Positions 17,113-24,674 of a stretch of 64,000 bases of DNA are shown one piece after another. This stretch comes from Sphingobium sp. TKS (GTDB taxonomy: Bacteria > Pseudomonadota > Alphaproteobacteria > Sphingomonadales > Sphingomonadaceae): positions 2,173,001-2,237,000 of the forward strand of contig NZ_CP005083.1 in the NCBI RefSeq assembly GCF_001563265.1, read 5' to 3'. Made by a program: the position numbers and the translations under genes. Position 1 is the first letter of the stretch. Each line of letters starts with the position of its first letter. Below the pieces are notes generated by a model. The model worked only from the letters and a program-made list of their open reading frames with translations. It searched no databases and had not been told where the DNA came from.

Positions 17113-17343
17113 ATGCGTTTGGTTATGGGTCTTGTGTTTCTGGCGATCGGCGTCGCCATCATCTTCTGGACCAACAAGCGCGCGTTCAAGCGGCGCAATA
17201 TGGCGGGCGTTCAGGAGTTCAGCTCCTACGGCCATTCGCTGCTGATCCGGACCCTTGAGAGGTTCGGCCGGATCGGAGCTTGGTTTTTCATCCTGGCCGG
17301 CGCGGGCTCGCTGTTGATGTTCTTTGTCACGGGGCGCGGTTGA
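17113..17343 (+). CDS. Small two-span membrane protein, unknown
   Basis: A 76-residue protein with transmembrane segments at residues 2-19 (LVMGLVFLAIGVAIIFW) and 54-72 (IGAWFFILAGAGSLLMFFV), joined by a basic loop (NKRAFKRRN). GGAAGGGA lies 8-9 bases before the ATG. It is followed by a hairpin repeat and an intrinsic terminator, so it is the last gene of its unit. No family is recognised. Confidence 0.6.
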   Translation: MRLVMGLVFLAIGVAIIFWTNKRAFKRRNMAGVQEFSSYGHSLLIRTLERFGRIGAWFFILAGAGSLLMFFVTGRG

Positions 17344-17370
17344 CGAGCGCGGCGCGCGCGCCAGATCCCG

Positions 17371-17390
17371 CATAGTCGAAAGCGACTATG
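17371..17390. repeat. Palindromic repeat, copy 1 (CATAGTCG-4-CGACTATG)
   Basis: A perfect 8-bp inverted repeat with a 4-base spacer (AAAG). Related copies with the same spacing are at 17463-17482 and 21913-21932. In each, a GG(C/T)GG follows and then a second, GC-rich hairpin. It may be a protein-binding site or a mobile palindromic element; the function is unknown. Confidence 0.6.
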
Positions 17391-17403
17391 GCGGGCAGGG
17401 AAG

Positions 17404-17427
17404 GGGGCCGTTCAGCGGCCCCTTTTT
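17404..17427 (+). terminator. Rho-independent terminator
   Basis: A 7-bp stem GGGGCCG / CGGCCCC with a 5-base loop, followed directly by TTTTT. It would end transcription of the small membrane protein gene at 17113-17343. Confidence 0.75.
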
Positions 17428-17462
17428 CCGCTGCGCGGCGGCGAACTCGTTTCTCGAGCTCG

Positions 17463-17482
17463 CATAGTCGCGGTCGACTACG
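17463..17482. repeat. Palindromic repeat, copy 2
   Basis: CATAGTCG, spacer CGGT, CGACTACG: one mismatch from perfect. It is followed by GGTGGACC and a small hairpin GGACCA-AATA-TGGTCC at 17485-17500. It has the same two-hairpin layout as copies 1 and 3. Confidence 0.55.
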
Positions 17483-17500
17483 GTGGACCAAATATGGTCC

Positions 17501-18488
17501 CCCGGCGGTAGCGCAAGGGGGGGATGGCCGCCGCCGGGGGTGGTTGGCCTCGTTGCTCGGGGGCAGAGCAGCGGGCCGTATGAAGCATATAGTGCGTTCG
17601 GGCACGGTTTCCATTGTCGGGCTTCCCTGCCTGCCCCGACCATCGCCGCGATGGGTATGGCGCGCGACGAAAGGCCCAAGGATCAGTGTTCAATACGTGC
17701 GGCCAGGACCGCGAACAGGACGCACCCGGTTCAGAGGCAGGCACCCTTCCTTTTCGGGAGCGTGCCGCCGGCTGTTCCAACACGCCCGCAAATGATGGGG
17801 AATGTGATCGAGTAGGACGTGCATGTGCTTAATTCATTGCCGATAGGCCGCATAGGCTGAGGCCTAGAACGCCTGAACAAAGATCCGACGGGGGCCGGCG
17901 TCTCGCGGGCGGTGGTCCAACCTTTTATCCACGTCGCCACTATGCCGGGATCGGCCATCAGATCGTTTTCAGCCATATCCCCGCCTAGCATACATCAATG
18001 CCTATTTGGCCGGTTGAGCGGGTTCCGGCCCACGGCGCGAGGGCGGCGCCGACCGCCTCCGTATCCATGATGCACGCGCACAGGCGCGCGGCGGTTTCCA
18101 GCCCATTCGCGTGATCGGCGGGCTCCATATCCGCCGTGGCGTCGGAGACGGGACCGCCGTGACAGGTGACGTTTTGCTGATTCAACCATCGCCCCGAGCA
18201 CGGCGGCGATGGTCGCAAATATGACGACATGCCGCGCCCTAAAGGGAGCGCCACCAGACCGCGCTAAGGCTCAGAGTCGGCTTCGTCATGGGCCGTTGAT
18301 GCCACGCCAGCCACAAAGTCGGCAAGAGCGGCCGACACCATTGCAGTTGAGAGGCTTGTTGCGGCGCGCTAGTAAACCGCGTTCGCGCGACTGGCGATTG
18401 AGATGGAGCACCATCGGGAAGCGCGAGCGGTCGAGCCCCGCGCCTGGGCAATCGGGAAATCCGATCCACCTTCAAGCGACGGACCGCT
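17501..18488. other. Gene-poor region with gene fragments
   Basis: I find no intact gene. On the minus strand a reading ending at 17985 (DMEPADHANGLETAARLCA, then CIMDTEAVGAALAP) looks coding-like but has no recognisable family or clear start. It is followed within 10 bases by the GNAT fragment at 17976, as if both were the remains of one small operon. The rest looks non-coding. Confidence 0.4.
17887..17976 (-). pseudogene. N-terminal fragment of a GNAT-type gene (paralogue of the gene at 32.4 kb)
   Basis: Translation from 17976 begins MAENDLMADPGIVATWIKGW then TTARETPAPV, closely matching the first 30 residues of the intact GNAT gene at 32413-33063 (MADEDLVADPRIVATWIKGW). The similarity stops abruptly at about 17887. 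A matching C-terminal scrap lies at 20.4 kb. Confidence 0.75.
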
Positions 18489-18908
18489 ATGTTGACCACC
18501 ATCCAGATCACCGCCTTGCAGACCTACGGCTATCACGGTCTGTTCGAGGAAGAACGCAGCCTCGGGCAGAAATTCAGCTTCGATGTGGAAGCGACGCTGG
18601 CGCCGACGACGACCCATCGGGATGACAAGTTGAGCGGGTCGATCCGCTATGACGGCGTGGTGGATGCGGTCGTGGCGCTCGCGGGCGAGGCCAAATATCA
18701 GACGCTCGAAGCGCTTGGCGAGGCGGTCGCGATCGGCCTGCTCCGCCAATTCCCCGCGATCGAGACCATCTCGGTCGGCGTCTCCAAGTTCAGCCCGCCG
18801 ATCCCCCACACGTTGAGCAAGGTCGGCATTGGGGTCCGACTCGCGCGCGCCGAGCTGGACGACAAGGCCGGCCGGATTGCCGAACCGGCCTATGCCGGTG
18901 CCAGCTAG
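18489..18908 (+). CDS. folB: Dihydroneopterin aldolase
   Basis: A 139-residue FolB-type protein of tetrahydrofolate synthesis; it converts dihydroneopterin to hydroxymethyl-dihydropterin and glycolaldehyde. Seen: ITALQTYGYHGLFEEERSLG with the substrate-binding Glu at residues 20-22, IRYDGVVDAV, LEALGEAVAIGLL, and the C-terminal lysine motif SVGVSKFSPPIPHTL. The length is slightly above the usual 120 because of a short tail. It stands alone; FolB-like proteins sometimes have other roles, and no folate neighbours are seen. Confidence 0.85.
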   Translation: MLTTIQITALQTYGYHGLFEEERSLGQKFSFDVEATLAPTTTHRDDKLSGSIRYDGVVDAVVALAGEAKYQTLEALGEAVAIGLLRQFPAIETISVGVSKFSPPIPHTLSKVGIGVRLARAELDDKAGRIAEPAYAGAS

Positions 18909-18941
18909 AAGCGAAGCGAGGCTGCTGTTGGCCTTGGTCTG

Positions 18942-20390
18942 CTAGGCTGAAAGGGCGAGTATCGCATCGATATCGATATGCCGTTCGAGTTCGGCGGCAA
19001 GGCCATCAAGCGCAGCATCAACCGAGGCGTGATAATCGACGCCCCCACCCTTGCCGCCAAGCCGCGCGGCCCATGCCGCGCGTTGCCGTGTGTCCGCCAG
19101 CAGCCCGTGAAGGTAGGTGCCCGAGACCAGGCCGTCGGCGCTCATCGCACCATCACTCCGCCCATCATCGAGGTGCACGAGCGGGCGCGCCGTGTCGGAG
19201 CCGAAGGTCGTGCCGATGTGTATCTCATATCCCTCGCAGCGCTCGCCCAGCGCCTCGCCCGAAACCCGCCGCAGCGCCTTGTCGCCTGCGAGCACAGTTT
19301 CGACATCGAGCAGCCCGAGGCCCGCCACGTCCGCGGGTGGCCCCTCGATGCCGTACGGGTCCGCGATCCGCTTGCCGAGCATCTGATAGCCGCCGCACAG
19401 GCCCAGCACCGCGCCGCCACGACGGCGATGGGCGAGGATATCAATATCCCAGCCTTCGCGCCGGATCGCGGCGAGATCGGCGATCGTCGCCTTGGAACCC
19501 GGCAGCACGATCAAAGCAGCCTCGGCCGGGATCGGTTGGCCTGGCGGGATCATCGCCAGTTCTATGCCCGGTTCGAGCTTGAGTGGATCGAGATCGTCGA
19601 AATTGGAGATACGCGGCGTGATGGGGCAGGCGATCAGCAATCTGTCGGAGGTGAGCGCGCCCTGCTTTTCCAGCACGACCGCATCCTCACTTGGCAGCCG
19701 CGCACAATCGGCGAGCCAGGGCACCACGCCCAAGCCGCGCCAGCCCGACAGGCGCGAGATGTCGCGATAACCGTCCTCGAAAAGCGCGGGATCACCGCGA
19801 AACTTGTTGATGAGGAATCCGTGGATCATCGCCGCGTCTTCGGGATCGATCACCGCGCGCGTGCCGACGATTGCCGCGATCACCCCGCCGCGATCGATGT
19901 CGCCAACCAGGATGACCGGCACGGAAGCCGCGCGGGCGAAACCCATATTGGCGATATCGCCTGCGCGCAGATTGATTTCGGCGGGGGAACCGGCACCCTC
20001 GACCACCACGATATCGCATTGCGCGCGCAGACGCCGATAGCTCGCCAGCACATCGTCCAACAGAGCGGCGCGGGCTTCGCGAAAATTGCCGGCCGCGAGT
20101 GTGCCTCGCACTTTCCCGTGGACGATGAGTTGGGCAGTCCGGTCGGCTTGGGGCTTCAACAACACGGGGTTCATATCGGCCGTTGGTTCGACCCGGCACG
20201 CGATCGCCTGTGTGGCCTGGGCACGACCAATCTCGCCGCCATCGATCGTTACCGCAGCGTTGTTGGACATGTTTTGCGGCTTGAAGGGCCGAACCGCTAG
20301 TCCGCGATTGGCAAGGACGCGGCATAGCCCGGCGACGAGGACCGACTTGCCAACATCGGAGCCGGTGCCCTGAAGCATCACAGCGCCCAT
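18942..20390 (-). CDS. cobQ: Cobyric acid synthase
   Basis: A 482-residue amidotransferase of cobalamin synthesis that amidates four side chains of adenosylcobyrinic a,c-diamide using glutamine and ATP. The N-terminal dethiobiotin-synthetase-like domain has the P-loop GTGSDVGKS (residues 8-16), [13 protein letters not shown] and [14 protein letters not shown]. The C-terminal glutaminase domain has the nucleophile in [11 protein letters not shown] and the His in SGTYLHGLL. Complete length. No other cob genes are nearby. The first codons overlap the C-terminal scrap of a GNAT gene. Confidence 0.95.
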   Translation of the reverse strand: MGAVMLQGTGSDVGKSVLVAGLCRVLANRGLAVRPFKPQNMSNNAAVTIDGGEIGRAQATQAIACRVEPTADMNPVLLKPQADRTAQLIVHGKVRGTLAAGNFREARAALLDDVLASYRRLRAQCDIVVVEGAGSPAEINLRAGDIANMGFARAASVPVILVGDIDRGGVIAAIVGTRAVIDPEDAAMIHGFLINKFRGDPALFEDGYRDISRLSGWRGLGVVPWLADCARLPSEDAVVLEKQGALTSDRLLIACPITPRISNFDDLDPLKLEPGIELAMIPPGQPIPAEAALIVLPGSKATIADLAAIRREGWDIDILAHRRRGGAVLGLCGGYQMLGKRIADPYGIEGPPADVAGLGLLDVETVLAGDKALRRVSGEALGERCEGYEIHIGTTFGSDTARPLVHLDDGRSDGAMSADGLVSGTYLHGLLADTRQRAAWAARLGGKGGGVDYHASVDAALDGLAAELERHIDIDAILALSA

Positions 20391-20450
20391 GCGACGGCCT
20401 CGGGAAAGACGGCCGTGGTGTAAAGCGAGTGCAGCTCCCAGCCCAAGGTT
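20378..20450 (-). pseudogene. C-terminal fragment of a GNAT-type gene
   Basis: The minus strand reads [17 protein letters not shown], nearly the same as the last residues of the intact GNAT at 33.0 kb (LGWELLSLYTTAVIPPPA). It overlaps the cobQ start. With the N-terminal scrap at 17.9 kb it indicates a second copy of this gene that was broken up; the order of the two pieces shows that a rearrangement, not a simple insertion, was involved. Confidence 0.7.
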
Positions 20451-20465
20451 GATCCGATCGCCGCG

Positions 20466-21086
20466 TCAGGCCGCGAGCGACCGATCGGCACTGAGGAACG
20501 GCGAGACGGCCGCAATCGCCCGATCGACATATAGCGCCTTCTCACCAACCGGCGCGACGTAGTGCATGGCCTCTTCGGCATCGCGCAGCGAGGCCCCGCG
20601 CGCGATCATCCACGTCACTAGGTATTGCGACGCGAGGCACCCGCCAGCAGTCGCCACATTCCCATGCGCCACGAATGGCGCATCGAGCACCTTCACGCCC
20701 GCCTCGATGACCCACGGCTTTGTGGTCAGGTCCGTGCAGGCTGGCAAACCGCCGATCAGGCCGAGCTTGGCGAGAAGGAGTGTGCCCGAGCATTGCGCGG
20801 CGATGAGCTGGCGCGAGGGATCGAGCTTGAAGCGTGACAGAAGTTCGGTGTCGGCGGCAATCTCGCGCGTCTTAATCCCGCTGCCTATCAGCACGGCGTC
20901 AGCTTCGGCCGCGAATTCAATCGGGCGCTGGCGGGAAATGGTGACGCCGTTCATCGACGTGACTTGCTCTGTTGGGGATGTGATATGCGCCGCCCAGCCC
21001 TTCGCCTTTAGACGGTTCAGGATTGCGGCAGCGACGAACGAATCCAGCTCGTTGAAGCCATCGAACGTCAGAACTGCAATCTGCAT
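20466..21086 (-). CDS. DJ-1/PfpI family protein
   Basis: A 206-residue glutamine-amidotransferase-like protein. It starts MQIAVLTFDGFNELDSFVAA, has Cys99 in the nucleophile elbow AAQCSG, and VATAGGCLASQYLVTWMIA. Proteins of this group act as isonitrile hydratase-like, glyoxalase-like or stress-related enzymes; the substrate is not predictable. AGGAGG lies before the ATG. A decayed second copy of its first 25 codons is found at 40.9 kb next to an AraC gene. Confidence 0.82.
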   Translation of the reverse strand: MQIAVLTFDGFNELDSFVAAAILNRLKAKGWAAHITSPTEQVTSMNGVTISRQRPIEFAAEADAVLIGSGIKTREIAADTELLSRFKLDPSRQLIAAQCSGTLLLAKLGLIGGLPACTDLTTKPWVIEAGVKVLDAPFVAHGNVATAGGCLASQYLVTWMIARGASLRDAEEAMHYVAPVGEKALYVDRAIAAVSPFLSADRSLAA

Positions 21087-21415
21087 TGAAACCTCCTGCC
21101 GAATAGCGCCTATCCCGCGCCGCCTGTTGAGGCCGTCGGTGAGACGGCGGATGCCCTACCATATGTCCGCAATGGTGCGCGTCTAGAAAAACGATGCTTT
21201 CGAGAACACACTAAAGCGGTTCGAGCGGATCGGCCGGGGCGCGTCGATCGCAACAATGGCGCGAATCCAAGACGGAACGCCGGCAGGGCTAGAGGCCATT
21301 CACGCCGAGTTCGGCGATGGGGTGGAAATACAGGTCCACGATATACTGCACCGGACGAACCCACGATCTTATGATATAGGGGACGGGCTCAAACACTGGC
21401 AGGAGGAACTAAGCC
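21087..21415. other. Intergenic region
   Basis: About 330 bases. A frame opening at 21256 (MARIQDGTPAGLEAIHAEFG) is open but matches nothing and is probably part of the decayed region that follows. No promoter could be assigned. Confidence 0.3.
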
Positions 21416-21619
21416 GTGGATCGACCGAGCAGAGATTATTCGACCAGCTCTGTCGCATCAGGCGAGAGGGACGAGGCTCCGACGACTTCGAGCGCCAAGC
21501 GCGAGGCCAGCCCATCGCGGCGCGGGACGCGCGCGTGGCACGCCAGTCTGACGGAAGCGGCGAAGCGCCTGGCGACGAACCCCGACGAACAGGCGAAGAT
21601 CGAGGCACGGAGCTTCTAA
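21416..21619 (+). CDS. Short hydrophilic protein, unknown; possibly part of a decayed plasmid-type gene
   Basis: A 67-residue frame starting at GTG, with GGAGG nine bases upstream. It is rich in Ser, Arg and Ala and ends AWHASLTEAAKRLATNPDEQ-AKIEARSF. No family is recognised. It lies directly in front of a KfrB-like fragment and may be the linker part of the same broken gene. A perfect 10-bp hairpin (21638-21661) follows. Confidence 0.35.
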   Translation: MDRPSRDYSTSSVASGERDEAPTTSSAKREASPSRRGTRAWHASLTEAAKRLATNPDEQAKIEARSF

Positions 21620-21885
21620 GGGGCCTCTACGTCCCCACGGCCGCCGAAAAGTCGGCGGCCGAGGCCCCGGCAGACGACGGCACCTATACCGGCCCGATCG
21701 TCGCCATCGACACCAAGACCGCCACGCACCTCGTAGGCGGCAAGCGGATCGACCATCAGCTCCGCTTTCTCCGGCAAGACCGGCGACCTGGCCGAAGGCA
21801 AGACGCTCGCGATCACCTGTCGTGGCGGGATCGGAAAAATAGTCGATCCCCAAACCCAAGCCAAACCCGCTCCCGGGGCCGCTAG
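21620..21885 (+). pseudogene. KfrB-type domain remnant with frameshift
   Basis: One frame reads GLYVPTAAEKSAAEAPADDG, TYTGPIVAIDTKTATHLVGG and KRIDHQ. Near 21762 the match moves to another frame: SAFSGKTGDLAEGKTLAITC, RGGIGKIVDPQ. The pattern Y-x-GPI-x-A-x5-T-x2-VG followed by L-x2-G-x2-L-x-I-x2-RGG resembles the KfrB domain of plasmid and relaxase-associated proteins. It has no start of its own and is frameshifted. It suggests past plasmid or conjugative-element DNA. Confidence 0.5.
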
Positions 21886-21912
21886 CGTGCGGGGGGGGAC
21901 CCGGATCTGCAG

Positions 21913-21932
21913 CATAGTTTCGGCCGACTATG
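21913..21932. repeat. Palindromic repeat, copy 3
   Basis: CATAGTTT, spacer CGGC, CGACTATG: two departures from a perfect palindrome. GGTGGACG follows and then a perfect 10-bp hairpin at 21944-21969 (GGGGGCCGGG with loop ATTACT). No T run is present. The layout is the same as copies 1 and 2, more than 4 kb away. Confidence 0.5.
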
Positions 21933-22134
21933 GTGGACGAAAAGGGGGCCGGGATTACTCCCGGCCCCCCAACTCCCGGATCGGGGCGAGCGCCGGCAGG
22001 CGCGGCCCCCGAGGCGTCGGCCCCCGCGCTGCGCTGTGAAGCGAGTTGCACGCGGAGCGACGACGATCTTGCGCGCATCGATACTCGGCGAGCTGATCGG
22101 AATCAGCAGCCTTGACGAATCCTCCGACTCATTG

Positions 22135-22149
22135 GAACATAATAGGAAC
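22135..22149 (+). promoter_or_regulatory. LexA box (SOS) upstream of imuA
   Basis: GAACATAATAGGAAC is a perfect GAAC-N7-GAAC site, 19 bases before the imuA ATG. imuA-imuB-dnaE2 operons are LexA-controlled in other bacteria; the site fits that. Confidence 0.88.
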
Positions 22150-22168
22150 GAAAGAGTCGACGTGACTG

Positions 22169-22945
22169 ATGTCCATGCAACCCGCCCCAATCGATCGGCC
22201 TCGCGCCGAACAGCTTGCCGCACTTCGCGCGCAGCTTGCGCAGGCGCACGCCCCGCGCGGGCCGGTGCTGGCGTTCGAACTCGCGGCGCTCGACGACCGG
22301 TTGGCCGATCGCGGTCTCGACGGCGCCGGCCTGCACGAGATCGCGGCCGCCAGCTCCGCGCTGAGCGATGACGCCGCGGCGACGCTGTTCGCGGCCGGAA
22401 TCGCCGCCCGGTTCGCAGGCCAGCCAGGATCTACGGTGCTGTGGGCGCTGACCCGATTCGATCTCTATGCGCCGGGCCTCGAACAGGTCGGGCTTCGCCC
22501 CGATCGCGTCCTGTATGCCCAGGGCCGCAAGGACAGCGACGTGCTCGCGCTCGCCGAGGATGGCTTGCGCGACGGTTCGCTTGCTTGCGTGATCGCCGAG
22601 ATAAAGGCGGCCGACCAGACCGCCACGCGGCGGCTCCAGCTTGCCGCGTCGGACGGCAAGACGCCGATGCTGCTCTATCGGCGCCATCGGTCGCGCGAGC
22701 GCTGCCCGCTCGAGCAGCCATCCTCGGCGATGACGCGCTGGCGCATCGGCTGCATCTCGTCGGCACGGCTTCCCTATCCCGGCGTCGGCCGGGGCCGCTG
22801 GTTGGTCGAGCTGATCCGCCAGCGGAACGGCAATCCTTTTTCTCTTGAAGTTGATGCTTGTGATGACACGGGTCGCCTCGCTCTACCTGCCGCAGCTCCC
22901 GATCGAGCGGCTGCGCCGGTCGGAGCGGCCAGCCAAGCCGCCTGA
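22169..22945 (+). CDS. imuA: ImuA, RecA-like translesion-synthesis accessory protein
   Basis: A 258-residue protein of the SOS mutasome. The RecA-like core is degraded: GAGLHEIAAASSALSDDAAA, VLWALTRFDLYAPGLEQVGL, RVLYAQGRKDSDVLALAEDG, and the C-terminal [20 protein letters not shown]. No intact Walker A is seen, as is typical of the group. It acts with ImuB and DnaE2 in damage-induced mutagenesis. The first gene behind a LexA box; it overlaps imuB by about 80 bases in another frame. Confidence 0.9.
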   Translation: MSMQPAPIDRPRAEQLAALRAQLAQAHAPRGPVLAFELAALDDRLADRGLDGAGLHEIAAASSALSDDAAATLFAAGIAARFAGQPGSTVLWALTRFDLYAPGLEQVGLRPDRVLYAQGRKDSDVLALAEDGLRDGSLACVIAEIKAADQTATRRLQLAASDGKTPMLLYRRHRSRERCPLEQPSSAMTRWRIGCISSARLPYPGVGRGRWLVELIRQRNGNPFSLEVDACDDTGRLALPAAAPDRAAAPVGAASQAA

Positions 22946-24674
22946 GCTGGTCCCCCTCCCGCAGGTGGTGTTACCACCGATTGACGACGATCCCGGCGCT
23001 TGCTCGGCACCACGCGGCGGCGGCTGGCGCCCCGGTGCGCGCTGGGCGCGCGACGACACAATTGGGCAGGGGCCGCGCCAGGCCGAGATCGACGCGCTCC
23101 CCAAGCACCAGCGCCCTACCATGCAGCAGATGGGACGGCGCAGCGAGCCAGTCGAACATCCGTTCAGGGCGATGCCGCCCGATGAGGGCGCGCCGGATTA
23201 TGCGCCGGGATGGCTGCAGCCGGCGGTGGTGACGTTCGGCAGGCCGGTGATCCTGATCGAACGCGTCGGGCAACGCGATGTCGTCACCGCGGCCTGCCCG
23301 CTCGCGCTGGACCTGGGCCTGCGGCCTGGCATGGCCGCCGCCCACGCCCGCGCGCTTGTCACTGATCTCGACGTACGCGATGCCGAAGGCGAGAAGGACC
23401 GCGCCTTGCTCGATCGGCTTGCTCTGCACGCGATCGGTCGCTGGACGCCGACCGCCAGCGTCGCCGCACCGGACGGACTGTGGCTCGATCTCACCGGCAC
23501 CACCCACCTGTTCGGCGGCGAACAGCGCTTCTGTCGGCGTCTGCTCGCTTTCCTGCGCAGGCTCGGCTTCACCGCCACGATCGCGATCGCCGGTACGCCG
23601 GGCGCGGCGCATGCGCTCGCGCGCTATGGCGGAGACGCCATTACCGTCCTGCCGCCCGGCGCCGAAACGCGGGCGATCGCCGAACTGCCACTCGCCGCCC
23701 TGCGCCTGGCCCCGGAGGCGCTGACCGCCGCCGCCCGGTTCGGGCTGGAGCGGGTCGCGGACCTGTATCCGATGCCGCGCGGCCCGCTCGCGCGGCGGTT
23801 GGGCGTCGCGACGGTCCAGCGGCTCGACCAGGCGCGCGGGGCTGTGGCTGAGCCGATCGTGCCGGTCGTGCCATTCGAGGAACCGCACGTCGCACGTCGG
23901 CTGCTCGAACCGATCGGCACGGCTGAGGCGATTACGCAGGTCATCGGCGATCTCGTCGACGATATGGTGGGCCTGCTCCAGGCACGCGGGCTCGGCCTGC
24001 GCGCGGCGGTGCTGACCTGCGTTCGGGTCGATGGCGAGGCGCAGCACATCGGCCTCGGCACCGCCAGGGCCACGCGCGATGCGAAGCATCTCAAGCGTAT
24101 GTTGGGGATGCGGGTCGAGCGGATCGAGCCGGGACTGGGAATCGAGGCGATGGCGCTCGCAGCGCCGCGCGTCGAAGACCTGTTCCCGCACGCGCTGGGT
24201 GCCCGACTTGGTGGTGAGACCCAGGCGTCCGATCTCGCGCCCTTGGTCGATCAGCTCGCCGGCCGCGTCGGCGACGCCGCCCTGTTCCGCGTGGGCAGCC
24301 AGGAAAGCGACGTTCCCGAGCGCGCCGCCTGCCGCGCCGACGCGCTCGCGTGCCCGACCGGATGGCCGGCATGGAAGCGGCCGGCGCGGCTGCTGCGTCG
24401 GCCCGAGCTGCTGGGACAAGTCGTCGCGCTGCTGCCCGACCATCCGCCCCGCCGCTTCGTCTGGCGCGGCAAGCGCTATCGCGTCGTCGCCGGCGACGGT
24501 CCCGAGAGGATTCATGGCGAATGGTGGCGCAAACCCCAAGAGATGTGGGCAATCCGGGACTATTTCCGGGTCGAGGCGGAAGGCGGCGAGCGTTTCTGGT
24601 TGTTCCGGCGCGGTGATGGTGTGGACGCGCCGACCGGCGATCTCTCCTGGTACATGCACGGGCTGTTCGGCTGA
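22863..24674 (+). CDS. imuB: ImuB, Y-family polymerase-like mutasome protein
   Basis: A 603-residue protein related to Y-family polymerases but lacking the full catalytic acidic set, as ImuB proteins do; it is thought to tether DnaE2 to the beta clamp. Seen: [18 protein letters not shown] at the N-terminus, [37 protein letters not shown], then the little-finger-like region and a C-terminal [21 protein letters not shown] chose ATG 22863 as start; ATG 22854 is also possible. Its stop overlaps dnaE2 (ATGA), indicating translational coupling. Confidence 0.9.
   Translation: MTRVASLYLPQLPIERLRRSERPAKPPELVPLPQVVLPPIDDDPGACSAPRGGGWRPGARWARDDTIGQGPRQAEIDALPKHQRPTMQQMGRRSEPVEHPFRAMPPDEGAPDYAPGWLQPAVVTFGRPVILIERVGQRDVVTAACPLALDLGLRPGMAAAHARALVTDLDVRDAEGEKDRALLDRLALHAIGRWTPTASVAAPDGLWLDLTGTTHLFGGEQRFCRRLLAFLRRLGFTATIAIAGTPGAAHALARYGGDAITVLPPGAETRAIAELPLAALRLAPEALTAAARFGLERVADLYPMPRGPLARRLGVATVQRLDQARGAVAEPIVPVVPFEEPHVARRLLEPIGTAEAITQVIGDLVDDMVGLLQARGLGLRAAVLTCVRVDGEAQHIGLGTARATRDAKHLKRMLGMRVERIEPGLGIEAMALAAPRVEDLFPHALGARLGGETQASDLAPLVDQLAGRVGDAALFRVGSQESDVPERAACRADALACPTGWPAWKRPARLLRRPELLGQVVALLPDHPPRRFVWRGKRYRVVAGDGPERIHGEWWRKPQEMWAIRDYFRVEAEGGERFWLFRRGDGVDAPTGDLSWYMHGLFG

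Noticed and set aside
21638..21661. 10-bp GC hairpin as a terminator
   Set aside because: No T run follows, and it lies within the KfrB-like reading.
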